Source of the DNA: JAMXLO01 sp963696645
GTDB taxonomy: Bacteria > Pseudomonadota > Alphaproteobacteria > Acetobacterales > Acetobacteraceae
Direction of reading: 5' to 3'
Assembly: GCA_963696645.1 (NCBI GenBank)
Contig: CAVOKY010000005.1
Span: forward strand, 2,232,001 to 2,296,000
Length of the DNA: 64,000 nucleotides
Shown: positions 25,207 through 34,635 of the stretch, in pieces
Layout: each line of letters opens with the position of its first letter
Position numbering within the stretch: position 1 is the stretch's first letter
The notes under the pieces: generated by a model
Told to the model about the DNA's origin: nothing
The model's database searches: none
The model's input: the letters and a program-made list of their open reading frames with translations, nothing else
Made by a program: the position numbers and the translations under genes

Positions 25207-27412
25207 CCTGATCGGCCATATCGAGGATACGCGACTGTCGGACGCGCTGTCCGAACGCTATCTGGCCTATGCGCTGTCCACCATCATGTCGCGCTCGCTG
25301 CCGGACGTGCGCGACGGACTGAAGCCGGTGCATCGGCGGCTGATCTACGCCATGCATCTGCTGCGGCTGGATCCCACCGCCGGCTTCAAGAAATGCGCCC
25401 GCGTCGTCGGCGACGTGATCGGCAAGTTCCATCCGCACGGCGACGTCGCGGTGTACGACGCGCTGGTGCGGCTGGCGCAGGATTTTGCGGCGCGCTATCC
25501 GCTGGTGGAAGGCCAGGGCAACTTCGGCAACATCGATGGCGATAATGCCGCGGCGATGCGCTACACCGAGGCGCGGCTGACCGAGGTCGCGCGCGCGCTG
25601 CTCGCCGGCATCGACGAGGACGCGGTGGATTTCCGCCCGACCTACGACGGCGAGGAATCCGAGCCGATCGTGCTGCCCGGCGCGTTTCCCAATCTGCTCG
25701 CCAACGGCGCGGCCGGCATTGCGGTGGGCATGGCGACGTCCATTCCGCCGCACAATGCCGGCGAGGTGTGCGCCGCTGCGATCCACCTGATCAGGCATCC
25801 GCAGGCGACGACGGCGGATCTGCTGCGTCACATGCCGGGACCGGACTTTCCTACCGGCGGCGTGCTGGTGGAGGACCAGGCGGCGATCCTCGCCGCGTAC
25901 GAAACCGGGCGCGGCGGCTTCCGCGTGCGCGCCAGATGGGCGGTCGAGAAGGGCAAGCACGGCACCTGGCAGATCGTCGTGACCGAAGTCCCCTACCAGG
26001 TGCAGAAGGCGCGGCTGATCGAGCAGATCGCGCAGTTGCTGGAGGAGAAGAAACTGCCGCTGCTGGGCGACGTGCGCGATGAAAGCACGGAACTGGTACG
26101 CCTGGTGCTGGAACCGAAGACGCGCGGGGTCGAGCCGGAAGTGCTGATGGAGACGCTGTTCCGTGCCACCGCGCTGGAGTCGCGGTTTCCGCTGAACATG
26201 AACGTGCTGGATGCGACGCGCACGCCGCTGGTGATGTCGCTGCCCGCCGTGCTGCGCGCGTGGCTCGATCATCGCCACGAGGTGCTGATGCGCCGCTCGC
26301 GGCATCGGTTGGCGGCGATCGAACGCCGCATCGAGATCCTCGACGGCTATCTGTTGGTCTATCTGAACGTGGACGAGGTAATTCGTATCATCCGCAACGA
26401 GGATGAACCGAAGCCGCGACTGATGGAGCGGTTCAAGCTGTCGGATGTGCAGGCCGAGGCGGTGCTCAATATGCGCCTGCGCTCGCTGCGCCGGCTGGAG
26501 GAGATGGAACTCCGCACTGAACACAGATCGCTGTCCAAGGAGCGCAAGGACATCCAGGCGCTGCTGAAGGGCGACGCGCTGCGCTGGCAGCGGATTGCCG
26601 AGGAACTCGAGCAGACGCGGCAGAAATTCGGTTCGGGGGCGCTCGGCGCCCGGCGCACCGAACTCGGTGTTCCGCCGGCCGTGGTGGAGGTGGCCAGCGA
26701 TGCCTTCGTGGAACGCGAGCCGATCACCGTCATTCTGTCCGACAAGGGCTGGATCCGCGCGGTCAAAGGCCACGTCGGCGAGGATGCCGAGTTGCGCTTC
26801 AAGGAAGGCGATCGGCTGAAGCGTCTGGTGCAGTGCCAGACGACCGATCGGCTGACGCTGTTTGGCACCAACGGCCGTGCCTACACGCTGAAGGCTGCCG
26901 ACCTGCCGCGCGGGCGCGGCGACGGCCAACCGGTGCGCGTGCTGGCCGAACTGGGCAACGCGGACGATGTCGCCGCGCTGTTCGTCCCGATCGACGGTGC
27001 GAAGTATCTGGTGGCCTCATCGACCGGACGCGGCTTCATTGTGCCGGGCGCAGAGCTTGCTGCGGAGAAGCGCACCGGCAAGCAGGTGCTCAACCTGAAG
27101 TCCGGCGAGGAAGCGGCGCTGTGTGTTCCGGTTGACGGCGACCACGTCGCGATCATCGGCAGCAACCGCAAGATGCTGATCTTCCCGCTGGAGCAGGTGC
27201 CGGAGATGGTGCGCGGCGGTGGCGTGATATTGCAGCGCTATCGCGACGGTGGCCTGGCGGATGCCAAGGTGTTCCGACTGGCGGACGGGCTGACCTGGCG
27301 GCTTGGCGAGAAGACGCGGACCGAACACAATCTGCGCGACTGGATCGGCGAGCGCGCACAGGCGGGGCGTCTGCCGCCGAATGGTTTTCCGCGTTCGGGG
27401 AGGTTCGGTTGA
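25196..27412 (+). CDS. parC: DNA topoisomerase IV subunit A
   Basis: Decatenates daughter chromosomes with ParE. The 738-residue protein has the gyrase/topo IV A fold from residue 1, the active-site tyrosine Tyr123 in AAMRYTEARL, and a C-terminal beta-pinwheel of degenerate blades. The ATG at 25196 overlaps recO and gives the standard DLIGHIEDTRLSDALSERYL start. The helix equivalent to the E. coli quinolone-determining region reads KFHPHGDVAVYDAL, so the Ser80 position is Val84 and Glu84 is Asp88. Confidence 0.95.
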   Translation: MPDDLIGHIEDTRLSDALSERYLAYALSTIMSRSLPDVRDGLKPVHRRLIYAMHLLRLDPTAGFKKCARVVGDVIGKFHPHGDVAVYDALVRLAQDFAARYPLVEGQGNFGNIDGDNAAAMRYTEARLTEVARALLAGIDEDAVDFRPTYDGEESEPIVLPGAFPNLLANGAAGIAVGMATSIPPHNAGEVCAAAIHLIRHPQATTADLLRHMPGPDFPTGGVLVEDQAAILAAYETGRGGFRVRARWAVEKGKHGTWQIVVTEVPYQVQKARLIEQIAQLLEEKKLPLLGDVRDESTELVRLVLEPKTRGVEPEVLMETLFRATALESRFPLNMNVLDATRTPLVMSLPAVLRAWLDHRHEVLMRRSRHRLAAIERRIEILDGYLLVYLNVDEVIRIIRNEDEPKPRLMERFKLSDVQAEAVLNMRLRSLRRLEEMELRTEHRSLSKERKDIQALLKGDALRWQRIAEELEQTRQKFGSGALGARRTELGVPPAVVEVASDAFVEREPITVILSDKGWIRAVKGHVGEDAELRFKEGDRLKRLVQCQTTDRLTLFGTNGRAYTLKAADLPRGRGDGQPVRVLAELGNADDVAALFVPIDGAKYLVASSTGRGFIVPGAELAAEKRTGKQVLNLKSGEEAALCVPVDGDHVAIIGSNRKMLIFPLEQVPEMVRGGGVILQRYRDGGLADAKVFRLADGLTWRLGEKTRTEHNLRDWIGERAQAGRLPPNGFPRSGRFG

Positions 27413-27460
27413 GGCATCGATGCACGCTCACACGCTCATGTTGAACGTCACCAGGTACGG

Positions 27461-27845
27461 CTAGTCCGGCCCGCGCCGCTCCGCCTTGGGATACGGCGTG
27501 CCATCCTTATGCATGTGACCACCACGGCTCTCGGCGCGCAGGTCGATGTCCGGATATGCCGCACCTTCCCCCGCGATGCGCGACGCGATTTCCAGCACCG
27601 TCGCGACCGTCGTGCCGCGATTTTGCAGGCAGTGTCCGTCAGGATCGCCGCCCTTGAAGCTGGCGCGGTCCCCAGCGAGCAACACTTCATCGCCCGTGTT
27701 TGTTACTGGCACAACTTCGCCCGAAAGCACTAGACGTACTCGTATTCCTTGACGTGCCAGTGCCGCTTACTCGACCAGGCCGCCGGGCGGCAGACGCAGC
27801 AGGTTCACCGCGTACTGCGTCAGCCCTGCGGTAAATACGCGCTGG
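27461..27845 (-). pseudogene. Cupin-domain protein, truncated and frameshifted
   Basis: The minus strand encodes the C-terminal two thirds of a small cupin: GLTQYAVNLLRLPPG, then AWSSKRHWHVKEYEYV after one frame change near 27778. After a second change near 27725, LSGEVVPVTNTGDEVLLAGD, FKGGDPDGHCLQNRG and RGGHMHKDGTPYPKAERRG follow, ending at 27461. The metal-binding HWH motif is present but the N-terminal 40-50 residues are missing. It is a decayed copy just downstream of parC on the other strand. Confidence 0.7.
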
Positions 27846-27931
27846 ATCGCTGCCTCCCCCCAACCTGCATGGCACGCACGCGCTCCGATGACGCTCCCGT
27901 CAGATCGCGAGGTCATCGGTGACGACGAGGA

Positions 27932-28749
27932 TCACGGGCGTGCCAGTCTGCGCCGTATCCCGACCATGCCTAGCAAGCCCGGCAGTATCAATAACACAGA
28001 GGCAGGTTCGGGGATGGCGTCTATGTTGCTTGTCACAGAGGTATCGATGCTAATTTGACCACCAGTTGGAAAATATGTGGGATCAACAGGAAGATCCCAG
28101 GTCATCGAGCCACCGACTGCGACAACATGCTTGCCGGGCGAGAGTTGGAGCATCAGGTAATATCCGGTGGAGATCGACGGACAAAGGAGATCAGGCGTGA
28201 ACCCCGGACACGCAGGATCGCCTGGAAAGCCCACTGTTTCGAAATCAACACCATACGTGCCAGGCATCGCATGCCCCATCGAGAAGACACCGCTCGTCTC
28301 CAGGTGGCTCGACAGGTTCGAGACCGGCGTGCCGTCGATTGTCGCGGTGAGACTTACAGGTGTGTGGCACTATTGAAGTTTGAAATGATCTGGTTCTCTA
28401 ACGGAACGGGATATTGAATACTCGCGAAGTTGAGAACGGGGAACAGCAACAGCTTGCCAGCCGGGACCGAAAAGGATCGAGTGTTCGTCCCGCCAGAGTT
28501 TCCTGCGACGAAGAACACCGGTCCGTTGTTGTTCTGATGCGCAAGCGCGCCAGTCGTATCGGTTTGAGGGTTGGGCAGTGTGTCGGACATTTGCGAAACC
28601 CATGTCCACCATGCGCCACCCCAATCACCAATCGACTGGCCATCCACGATCGAATGCGGCGCAAGAGGCACATCGGGCGTGGCGCTCGCCGGCTGTGAAG
28701 CCAACGCAAGGACAGCGGCGGCGGCTAGAGCGCGTATGTTCCGTATCAT
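27932..28749 (-). pseudogene. PEP-CTERM protein with a single frameshift
   Basis: Two minus-strand frames join to one protein of about 272 residues. The first (28749 to about 28370) has a signal peptide MIRNIRALAAAAVLALASQP and the mature start TPDVPLAPHSIVDG, followed by GDWGGAWWTWVSQM. The second, after a one-base shift near 28368, has VSLTATIDGTPVSNLSSHL. It ends with the PEP-CTERM signal IPEPASVLLILPGLLGMVG then RRRLARP. The family of the lumenal domain is not recognised. Either a recent null mutation or a base error. Confidence 0.75.
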
Positions 28750-29135
28750 GATCCCCCCCTTTGGCGCATGCTGATGATGTGCTGAACCGACGCTACGGTG
28801 TGGCTGCGTGTGCCGATACCCCGCAATCGCGGGGTATCAGCGTGTCCCACAGTTATTATGCCCCGCTGATTACTGCTGTTGTCGTCAAAGGACACAACTC
28901 CGAAGTAACACTACGCATAGTTTGCATCGTCGCTCCCCTTCTCGATTTGGAGGCTCAGGTCATTGCGGTGCCATGTTCATTGCCGAACATTGGGTGGAGC
29001 GACTACCCCGCGATCATGGGGCATTTTAGATTTTCGCGGCCGGCATATGTGAACGCATTCACACTCACGGGTCTCAGTGCCGACCACCCAGCGCACGCCT
29101 CGGCAGAGAACCGAGGGAGAGCCAGGCTTGGCCTG
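28750..29135. other. Intergenic region with a GATACCCCGC hairpin
   Basis: No gene. A perfect 10-bp stem (28815-28824 with 28829-28838, loop AATC) lies 65 bases upstream of the PEP-CTERM start. A degenerate version, CCCCGCGATCATGGGG, is near 29007-29022. Either could be an operator or the end of the LuxR transcript. No T-run follows, so it is not a standard intrinsic terminator. Confidence 0.45.
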
Positions 29136-30215
29136 CTACCTTGCCCCACCCTCCAGCTTGCTGCGCAGCTCGTTTCGATTGTGCACGTCGAGCTTGAGAT
29201 AGATCTTCTTGAGATGATCGACGATCCTGTGCTGGCTGACGTTCAGCCGCTTAGCCACGGCAGGAATGGACATGCCGTCGAACAACAGCAGGCAGAGCTG
29301 GCGCTCGGTCAGGCCGCTCGCGCGCATGTTGCGCAACCGGCGCAGCGACAGCAATTCGTGGCGCTCGATCGTGACTCCCACTAGGCCACTGTCTTGTGGC
29401 CGTAACGACTCCAGCCAATACGCACGCAGGATGAACAGGCCCCACGGGCTGTTCAGGCTCGCCATCGGCGGCGACGATGGCTGGCCGGTGAATGTGTCGC
29501 GGAGGTTGGTGCACAGGCGCGTCAGGATCGGCAGCAATGCCTCGTCGATGCCGCGTTCACCTGTGGCATCTGGCGTCCGATCGAGTGCGAAGTGAACCAG
29601 GGTACGGGCCTGCGGATTGACGTACAGCACATGCGAAGGCGGCTGGACAATCAGGAGCCCCCTTTCCTCGCTTTCCGATGCGGCATCGGAGAGGTCCGGC
29701 CGAGGCTGCATCCCATGGGCTATATGTGGAAGGAACGAGGCCATCAGTCTCATCTCCTCCAGTGAGTAGTTCTGCTGCTCTCCGGGTCCGCGCTAGATCA
29801 GCATCGCGCCGAGTGCCCGCCCGCTGCGGTCGCGGACCGCTGATTGCGATGGGATGTGGATGCCCTGCTGACGGAAGATCAGGTTGTAGAAGTCGGAACG
29901 GAAGAACTCTGGACCGGGATACACAGCTTCATTGGCTTCCACGCCAACCTTTGTCCCCACGCACTCCGCAAAGCCCGGTGTGCCGTCGGCGCCATTCACA
30001 TACTCACGCAGGAACAGCGCGCCGAGTTCCAGGAATTGCGGGTATTCGCTGTAAATGTCCGCCAGTTCGCCATCGCGATCCGCCCAAAAGAACACGTTCA
30101 GATGCGACGGGATCGCATCGTGAAACGCCCGGATCAGCTCGGGCATGACGGTGTTGCCGCCCAGTCCGAGCGAACACACCTGACGGATATATGCGGCGGC
30201 GGCTGACTGCTTCAT
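29136..30215 (-). pseudogene. LuxR-family transcriptional regulator with an in-frame amber stop
   Basis: Read from ATG 30215 the protein has an N-terminal PAS/GAF-like sensor (LPFFWAD-type region VFFWADRDGELADIYSEY, FRSDFYNLIFRQQG). At 29793-29795 it meets TAG, then continues in the same frame (RGPGEQQNYSLEEMRLMA) to a C-terminal HTH_LUXR domain (GLTERQLCLLLFDGMSIPAV, LNVSQHRIVDHLKKIYLKL). The stop is at 29136. Without the TAG it would be a normal protein of about 359 residues. The HTH could be made separately from the ATG at 29753. It is divergent from an ABC substrate-binding protein gene. Confidence 0.8.
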
Positions 30216-30274
30216 GATCGCGGTCCGTGGAAACTCGTGGGAACCGTGGCATTCGGGCAACCAACGTCACAGTC

Positions 30275-30326
30275 TGTTACAATAGCTACGGTCAGTAACA
30301 ATCTGCAATTTACGGTAGCCTGTTAC
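30275..30326. promoter_or_regulatory. Palindromic TGTTAC/GTAACA array in the LuxR-SBP divergent promoter
   Basis: TGTTAC (30275-30280) is inverted as GTAACA (30295-30300) and repeated as TGTTAC (30321-30326). GCTAC (30285-30289) is inverted as GTAGC (30315-30319). The array lies between the divergent LuxR gene and the binding-protein gene, so a regulator operator is a reasonable reading. Confidence 0.4.
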
Positions 30327-30503
30327 ATTCGATATTGCAACCAGATTGTGGTGGCACCCTCGGATGGGCCAGACGCGGTACGCCGATCATGAATGATCCG
30401 TATCTTGACGGCGCGTTGGCCGGCCGCTTTGTATCGCCGACGGTCCGATGCCGACGCCGCTGGCGCGTAGGCCCCCCGGTGGCCGTTTGGGAGTTTCGTT
30501 CTG

Positions 30504-31745
30504 ATGGAGTACCGTCCAATGCAGCTATCACGCCGCGGCCTGCTCGGCAGCGCCGCCGCCCTCTCCACCGCGCCACTTGTCCGCGCCCGCGCGCAGGGGA
30601 AGCCAACCATCAAGCTCGGCGTGCTGACCGATCTGTCCGGCACCTATCGCGACAACACGGGACCGACCACCGTGGTTTGCGTGCGCCAGGCAATCGAGGA
30701 GTTCAATCCGTCGGCGCACGGCTTCGAGGTCGATCTGCGCCAGGCCGACCACCAGAACAAGCCGGACGTGGCTGCATCGATCGCCCGCCAGTGGTACGAT
30801 GAGGGCGTGCTGGCAACCATCGACGTGCCGACATCGTCGGTCGCATTGGCCGTCGCGCAGGTGGCGAAGGAAAAAGACAAGATCATGCTCAACGCGTCAG
30901 CCACCACGACGGACCTGACCGACGGGCAGTGCAGTCCCAACACCATCGTATGGAGTTTCGACACCTATGAGAATGCCGCATCCACCGGCGCGGCGATGGT
31001 GAAGGCGGGCAACACGTCATGGTTCTTCGTCACCGCGGATTATGTGTTCGGGCATATCCTGGAAACCCAGAACATGGCGCTGGTGAAGAAGGCCGGCGGC
31101 GACGTGAAGGGCACGGTGCGCTATCCATTCCCTGATACCACCGACTTCTCGTCGTATCTGACCCAGGCGATGGCGAGCGGGGCAAAGACGCTGGGACTGG
31201 CCAATGCGGGCCTCGATACGCAGAACTGCGTGAAGCAGGCGCACGAGTTCGGCCTCGACAAGAAGATGAAGATCGTGCCGCTGCTGATGTTCATCACCGA
31301 CGTGCACGCTCTGGGTCTCGACCTTGCGGCCGGTCTGGTAACCACCGAGACGTTCTATTGGGACCTGAACGACCGTACGCGCGCCTTCACCAAGCGGGTG
31401 TTGCCGAAGACGCCGAACAACTATCCGAACCAGGCACACGCCAGCGGCTACGGCATCACGCTGCACTATCTGAAGGCCGCCGCGGCGATGGGTGCGGCCA
31501 ATGCGTCGAAGAGCGGCCGTGACACGGTGGCGAAGATGAAGTCGATGCCGACCGACGATGACGCGTTCGGCAAGGGCAGCATCCGCGCGGACGGTCGCGG
31601 CGTGTTCCCGGCCTATCTGTTCGAGGTGAAGAAGCCGGCCGAGAGCAAGTATCCGTGGGACTTCTACAAGCTGCTGAAGACTTCCACGCCGGACGAGGTA
31701 CTGCATCCGCTGAACGACAAGTGCAAGTTCCCGACGAGCGTGTGA
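30504..31745 (+). CDS. ABC transporter substrate-binding protein (branched-chain amino acid/amide type)
   Basis: A 413-residue periplasmic type I binding protein. It has a twin-arginine leader (LSRRGLLGSAAALSTAPLV), so it probably folds before export. The mature start IKLGVLTDLSGTYRDNTGP is the Leu/Ile/Val-binding family signature. Later segments (ASATTTDLTDGQCSPNTI, WFFVTADYVFGHILE) match the HAAT family often used for aromatic acids, amides or urea. The start could be 30504 or 30519. No permease or ATPase accompanies it here, so the transporter partner must be elsewhere. Ligand unknown. Confidence 0.88.
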   Translation: MEYRPMQLSRRGLLGSAAALSTAPLVRARAQGKPTIKLGVLTDLSGTYRDNTGPTTVVCVRQAIEEFNPSAHGFEVDLRQADHQNKPDVAASIARQWYDEGVLATIDVPTSSVALAVAQVAKEKDKIMLNASATTTDLTDGQCSPNTIVWSFDTYENAASTGAAMVKAGNTSWFFVTADYVFGHILETQNMALVKKAGGDVKGTVRYPFPDTTDFSSYLTQAMASGAKTLGLANAGLDTQNCVKQAHEFGLDKKMKIVPLLMFITDVHALGLDLAAGLVTTETFYWDLNDRTRAFTKRVLPKTPNNYPNQAHASGYGITLHYLKAAAAMGAANASKSGRDTVAKMKSMPTDDDAFGKGSIRADGRGVFPAYLFEVKKPAESKYPWDFYKLLKTSTPDEVLHPLNDKCKFPTSV

Positions 31746-31789
31746 GTCTGGTGCGGCGAGGCCGGGGGGCATTGCGCCGCCCCGGCTGA

Positions 31790-32017
31790 CTACTCCGCCG
31801 CTGACATCGCGGCCAGGAGGTCATCGTTATCGGCGCCTTGCGGTGCGGATTGTGTTTCGCCGGCGCCGTATTTTTCGACCCATTGACGGCCGAGCATTGC
31901 AGCCTCGGCCGGGGTGAGCCAGGACCATTCCGCGCCGCGCGCGCGGATCGCCACCCAGACGGTTTCGCCATGGATGACGCGTTCCTCGACCGAATATGCG
32001 CTGACTGCCTCGGACAT
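31790..32017 (-). CDS. Small hypothetical protein, 75 aa
   Basis: The start at 32017 gives MSEAVSAYSVEERVIHGETV followed by WSWLTPAEAAMLGRQWVEKYG and an acidic, disordered tail. The frame remains open upstream to 32131 with non-specific peptide. No membrane segment or known family is visible. Composition is ordinary for a small soluble alphaproteobacterial protein. It lies alone between the binding protein and uvrC. Confidence 0.5.
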   Translation of the reverse strand: MSEAVSAYSVEERVIHGETVWVAIRARGAEWSWLTPAEAAMLGRQWVEKYGAGETQSAPQGADNDDLLAAMSAAE

Positions 32018-32232
32018 CACGTATTGATTCCACAATAGTTGCAAGACCGCCGTAACGCGCAAAGTCCCTGTCGCTGAAAGAAACATTCGCGTCGTGGGTT
32101 CGGGACGGTGACCCGAAACGCGCGGGAACATAGCCAGTTGGCGGGCAAGTCGCCATGAAAATGCCGTATTTGGTCTGAGTTGGCCGGGAAATGCCGGCGC
32201 TGTTGCGCCGGTACCGCAGCGGTCCCTGCTAC

Positions 32233-34128
32233 CTACGACGCATTCTCCAGTCGCACGCCAGGATGGAAATGCGCATAGACGCGGCGCGCGATTTCCCGAC
32301 TGATGCCAGGTGCCGCCTCCAGATCGCCGAGACCCGCCATCTTCACCCCGCGCGCTGAACCGAAATGATTCAGCAGTGCGCGCTTGCGGGCCGCGCCGAT
32401 GCCCGCGACTTCGTCCAGTTCGCTCTGCCGGATGTTCTTTGAACGTCCGGCACGATGCGTGGTGATGGCAAAGCGATGCGATTCATCGCGCAGACGTTGT
32501 AGGAAGTACAGCACAGGATCGCGCGGCGGGAGTTGGAACGGTTCGACGCCATCGCTGTAGAACCACTCGCGTCCGGCGTCGCGATCGGGGCCTTTGGCGA
32601 TCGCCACCAGCTTCACGTCGTTCACGCCGAGGTCCTGCAATGTCTGGCGGGCGGCGGAAAGCTGGCCGGCGCCGCCGTCGATCAACACCAGGTCGGGCCA
32701 GTCGGTCTGCGGCGCACCCTCTGCCTGTTCCTTCAGTGCACGGGTAAATCGGCGCTGTAGCACCTCGCGCATCATGGCGAAGTCGTCGCCCGGCGTGACC
32801 GGGCCGCGGATGGCGAACTTCCGGTACGCCGCCTTGATGAAGCCTTCGCGGCCGGCGACGATCATCACGCCGTACGGATTGGTGCCCATGATATGGCTGT
32901 TGTCGTACACCTCGATCCGCTCGGGCGGCGTCGGCAGGCCGAACACCTGCGCCACGCCTTCCAGCAGCTTGGTCTGTCCGGCCGACTCTGCCAGCTTGCG
33001 TTCCAGTGCCTCGCGCGCGTTGATTTCCGCGTGCTGCACCACGGCGCGCTTCTCGCCGCGCTGCGGCATCAGGATTTCGACACGCCGGTCCGCCTTCAGG
33101 CCCAGCGCCTCGGCGACCAGTTCCTGTTCCGGCAGTGTGTGATTCAGCAGCACGCACGGCGGCGGCGGCTTGTCGTCATAGAACTGCGCGATGAAGGCGG
33201 CGAGAACTTCGGCGGCTTCCTCGTTCTTCGCATGAGAGGGAAAGAACGCGCGGTTGCCGTTGTTGCGGCCGCCGCGGAAGAAGAACACCTGCACGCAGGT
33301 CTGGCCGGCGATCTGCCAGGCGGCGATCACATCGGCATCGGTCAGGCTGGCGGGGTTCACCACGTCGCCGCCCTGCACGAAGGTGAGCGCGCGGATGCGA
33401 TCGCGTACGGCGGCGGCATGTTCGAATTCCAGACCCTCGGCGGCGTGTTCCATTTCCGCGGCGAGTTCGCGCTGCACGGTGGCCAGCTTGCCGGACAGGA
33501 ACGCTTTCGCCTGACCGACCAGCCGGCCATAGTCGGCCTCGCTGATCCGTCCGACGCAGGGCGCCGAACAGCGGCGGATCTGGTAGAGCAGGCAAGGCCG
33601 GGTGCGGTTGGCGAACACCGTGTCGGCGCAGGAGCGCAGCAGGAACACGCGCTGCATGGCGGTGACGGTCTGGTTCACCGCCCAGGCCGAGGCGAATGGC
33701 CCCCAGTAGCTGCCTTTGCGAACATGCGCGCCGCGGTGCTTGGCGATCTGCGGGAACGGATGGTCCTCGGTCAGCATCAGCCACGGGTACGACTTGTCAT
33801 CGCGCAGCACGATGTTGAAGCGCGGCTTGAGGCGCTTGATCAGGTTGGCCTCGAGCAGCAGCGCCTCGGCCTCGGTGTGGGTGGTGATCACCTCCATGGC
33901 GACGGTCTCGTTGACCATCCGCCGCAACCGCTCATCCAGGCGGCCAAGCTGGGTGTAGGCGGTGACGCGCTTCTTCAGGCTGCGCGCCTTGCCGACGTAG
34001 AGCGCGTCGCCTTTGGCATCGAGCATCCGATAGACGCCCGGGTTCGCCGGCATGGTCTCCAGCGCGCGCTCGATCGCGGCGACGCCGGTTGGCGGAGGGG
34101 CTGCCGGTAGATCGCTCATGACTGACAT
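32233..34128 (-). CDS. uvrC: Excinuclease ABC subunit C
   Basis: Makes the dual incisions of nucleotide excision repair. The 631-residue protein has the GIY-YIG-like N-terminal nuclease (NPGVYRMLDAKGDALYVGKA, with KKRVTAYTQ), a UVR/UvrB-binding motif near 210-245, and the RNase H-like C-terminal nuclease (RIEVYDNSHIMGTNPYGVMI, LVLIDGGAGQLSAAR). The final tandem helix-hairpin-helix region (VAGIGAARKRALLNHFGS) is complete. MSDLPAAPP at 34119 or MSVMSDLP at 34128 are equally plausible starts. Confidence 0.95.
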   Translation of the reverse strand: MSVMSDLPAAPPPTGVAAIERALETMPANPGVYRMLDAKGDALYVGKARSLKKRVTAYTQLGRLDERLRRMVNETVAMEVITTHTEAEALLLEANLIKRLKPRFNIVLRDDKSYPWLMLTEDHPFPQIAKHRGAHVRKGSYWGPFASAWAVNQTVTAMQRVFLLRSCADTVFANRTRPCLLYQIRRCSAPCVGRISEADYGRLVGQAKAFLSGKLATVQRELAAEMEHAAEGLEFEHAAAVRDRIRALTFVQGGDVVNPASLTDADVIAAWQIAGQTCVQVFFFRGGRNNGNRAFFPSHAKNEEAAEVLAAFIAQFYDDKPPPPCVLLNHTLPEQELVAEALGLKADRRVEILMPQRGEKRAVVQHAEINAREALERKLAESAGQTKLLEGVAQVFGLPTPPERIEVYDNSHIMGTNPYGVMIVAGREGFIKAAYRKFAIRGPVTPGDDFAMMREVLQRRFTRALKEQAEGAPQTDWPDLVLIDGGAGQLSAARQTLQDLGVNDVKLVAIAKGPDRDAGREWFYSDGVEPFQLPPRDPVLYFLQRLRDESHRFAITTHRAGRSKNIRQSELDEVAGIGAARKRALLNHFGSARGVKMAGLGDLEAAPGISREIARRVYAHFHPGVRLENAS

Positions 34129-34635
34129 ACTTGGCTTGTTGTGGAGCATTCGACCAGTGCCGGGATGTGTGGTCTGGCGATAACCAGCGAGGATGAATTG
34201 GCGGGATGCGACAGGTGGGTCGGCTCACTTCCAGCATGCAGCTCAGCGCGACGGGCAGGGCCGTTGCTGCGTGGGCGGTTACGGGGCCTGGTTGGTCGAC
34301 TGACCTGTGTGATGGACTGGATTGACCCGGATTGCCGATGGTCCGACATGTCGTTCGACGCCGTGAGCGGCCGTGGCCGGCACGCTATCGGCGGCGGAAT
34401 TTCGGATGTCGGCCATTGCCGCGCGGTGGCCTGCCGGATGATCCACTGATCCTGTGCATAAGTTTGTGGGTATGGCTGGTCGCAATCGTGTGACAGCGGC
34501 GGATTTGCTGGGTTGCAGAAGGATTGCCGGTTTTTTGGGCATCCGATAAGCTATTGATTTAATGGAATTTCGCCAATTCGAGATTTCATAAAGTTAACAC
34601 AAGCGCCCATCCCACTGTAGTTGTTCAGGCCGGCG
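34129..34635. other. Intergenic region between uvrC and folB
   Basis: About 500 bases with no recognisable gene. Short open frames on both strands are rich in Arg, Gly and Ser and look spurious. An AT-rich pocket near 34546-34610 could hold a promoter reading toward uvrC. Nothing else seen. Confidence 0.45.

Noticed and set aside
25046..26929. A 627-codon antisense frame to recO/parC
   Set aside because: Shadow of parC third-position GC; no motif or start context.
28761..29384. A plus-strand frame of 207 codons across the LuxR start region
   Set aside because: It lies opposite the LuxR HTH and intergenic DNA, with no ribosome-binding site or family pattern.
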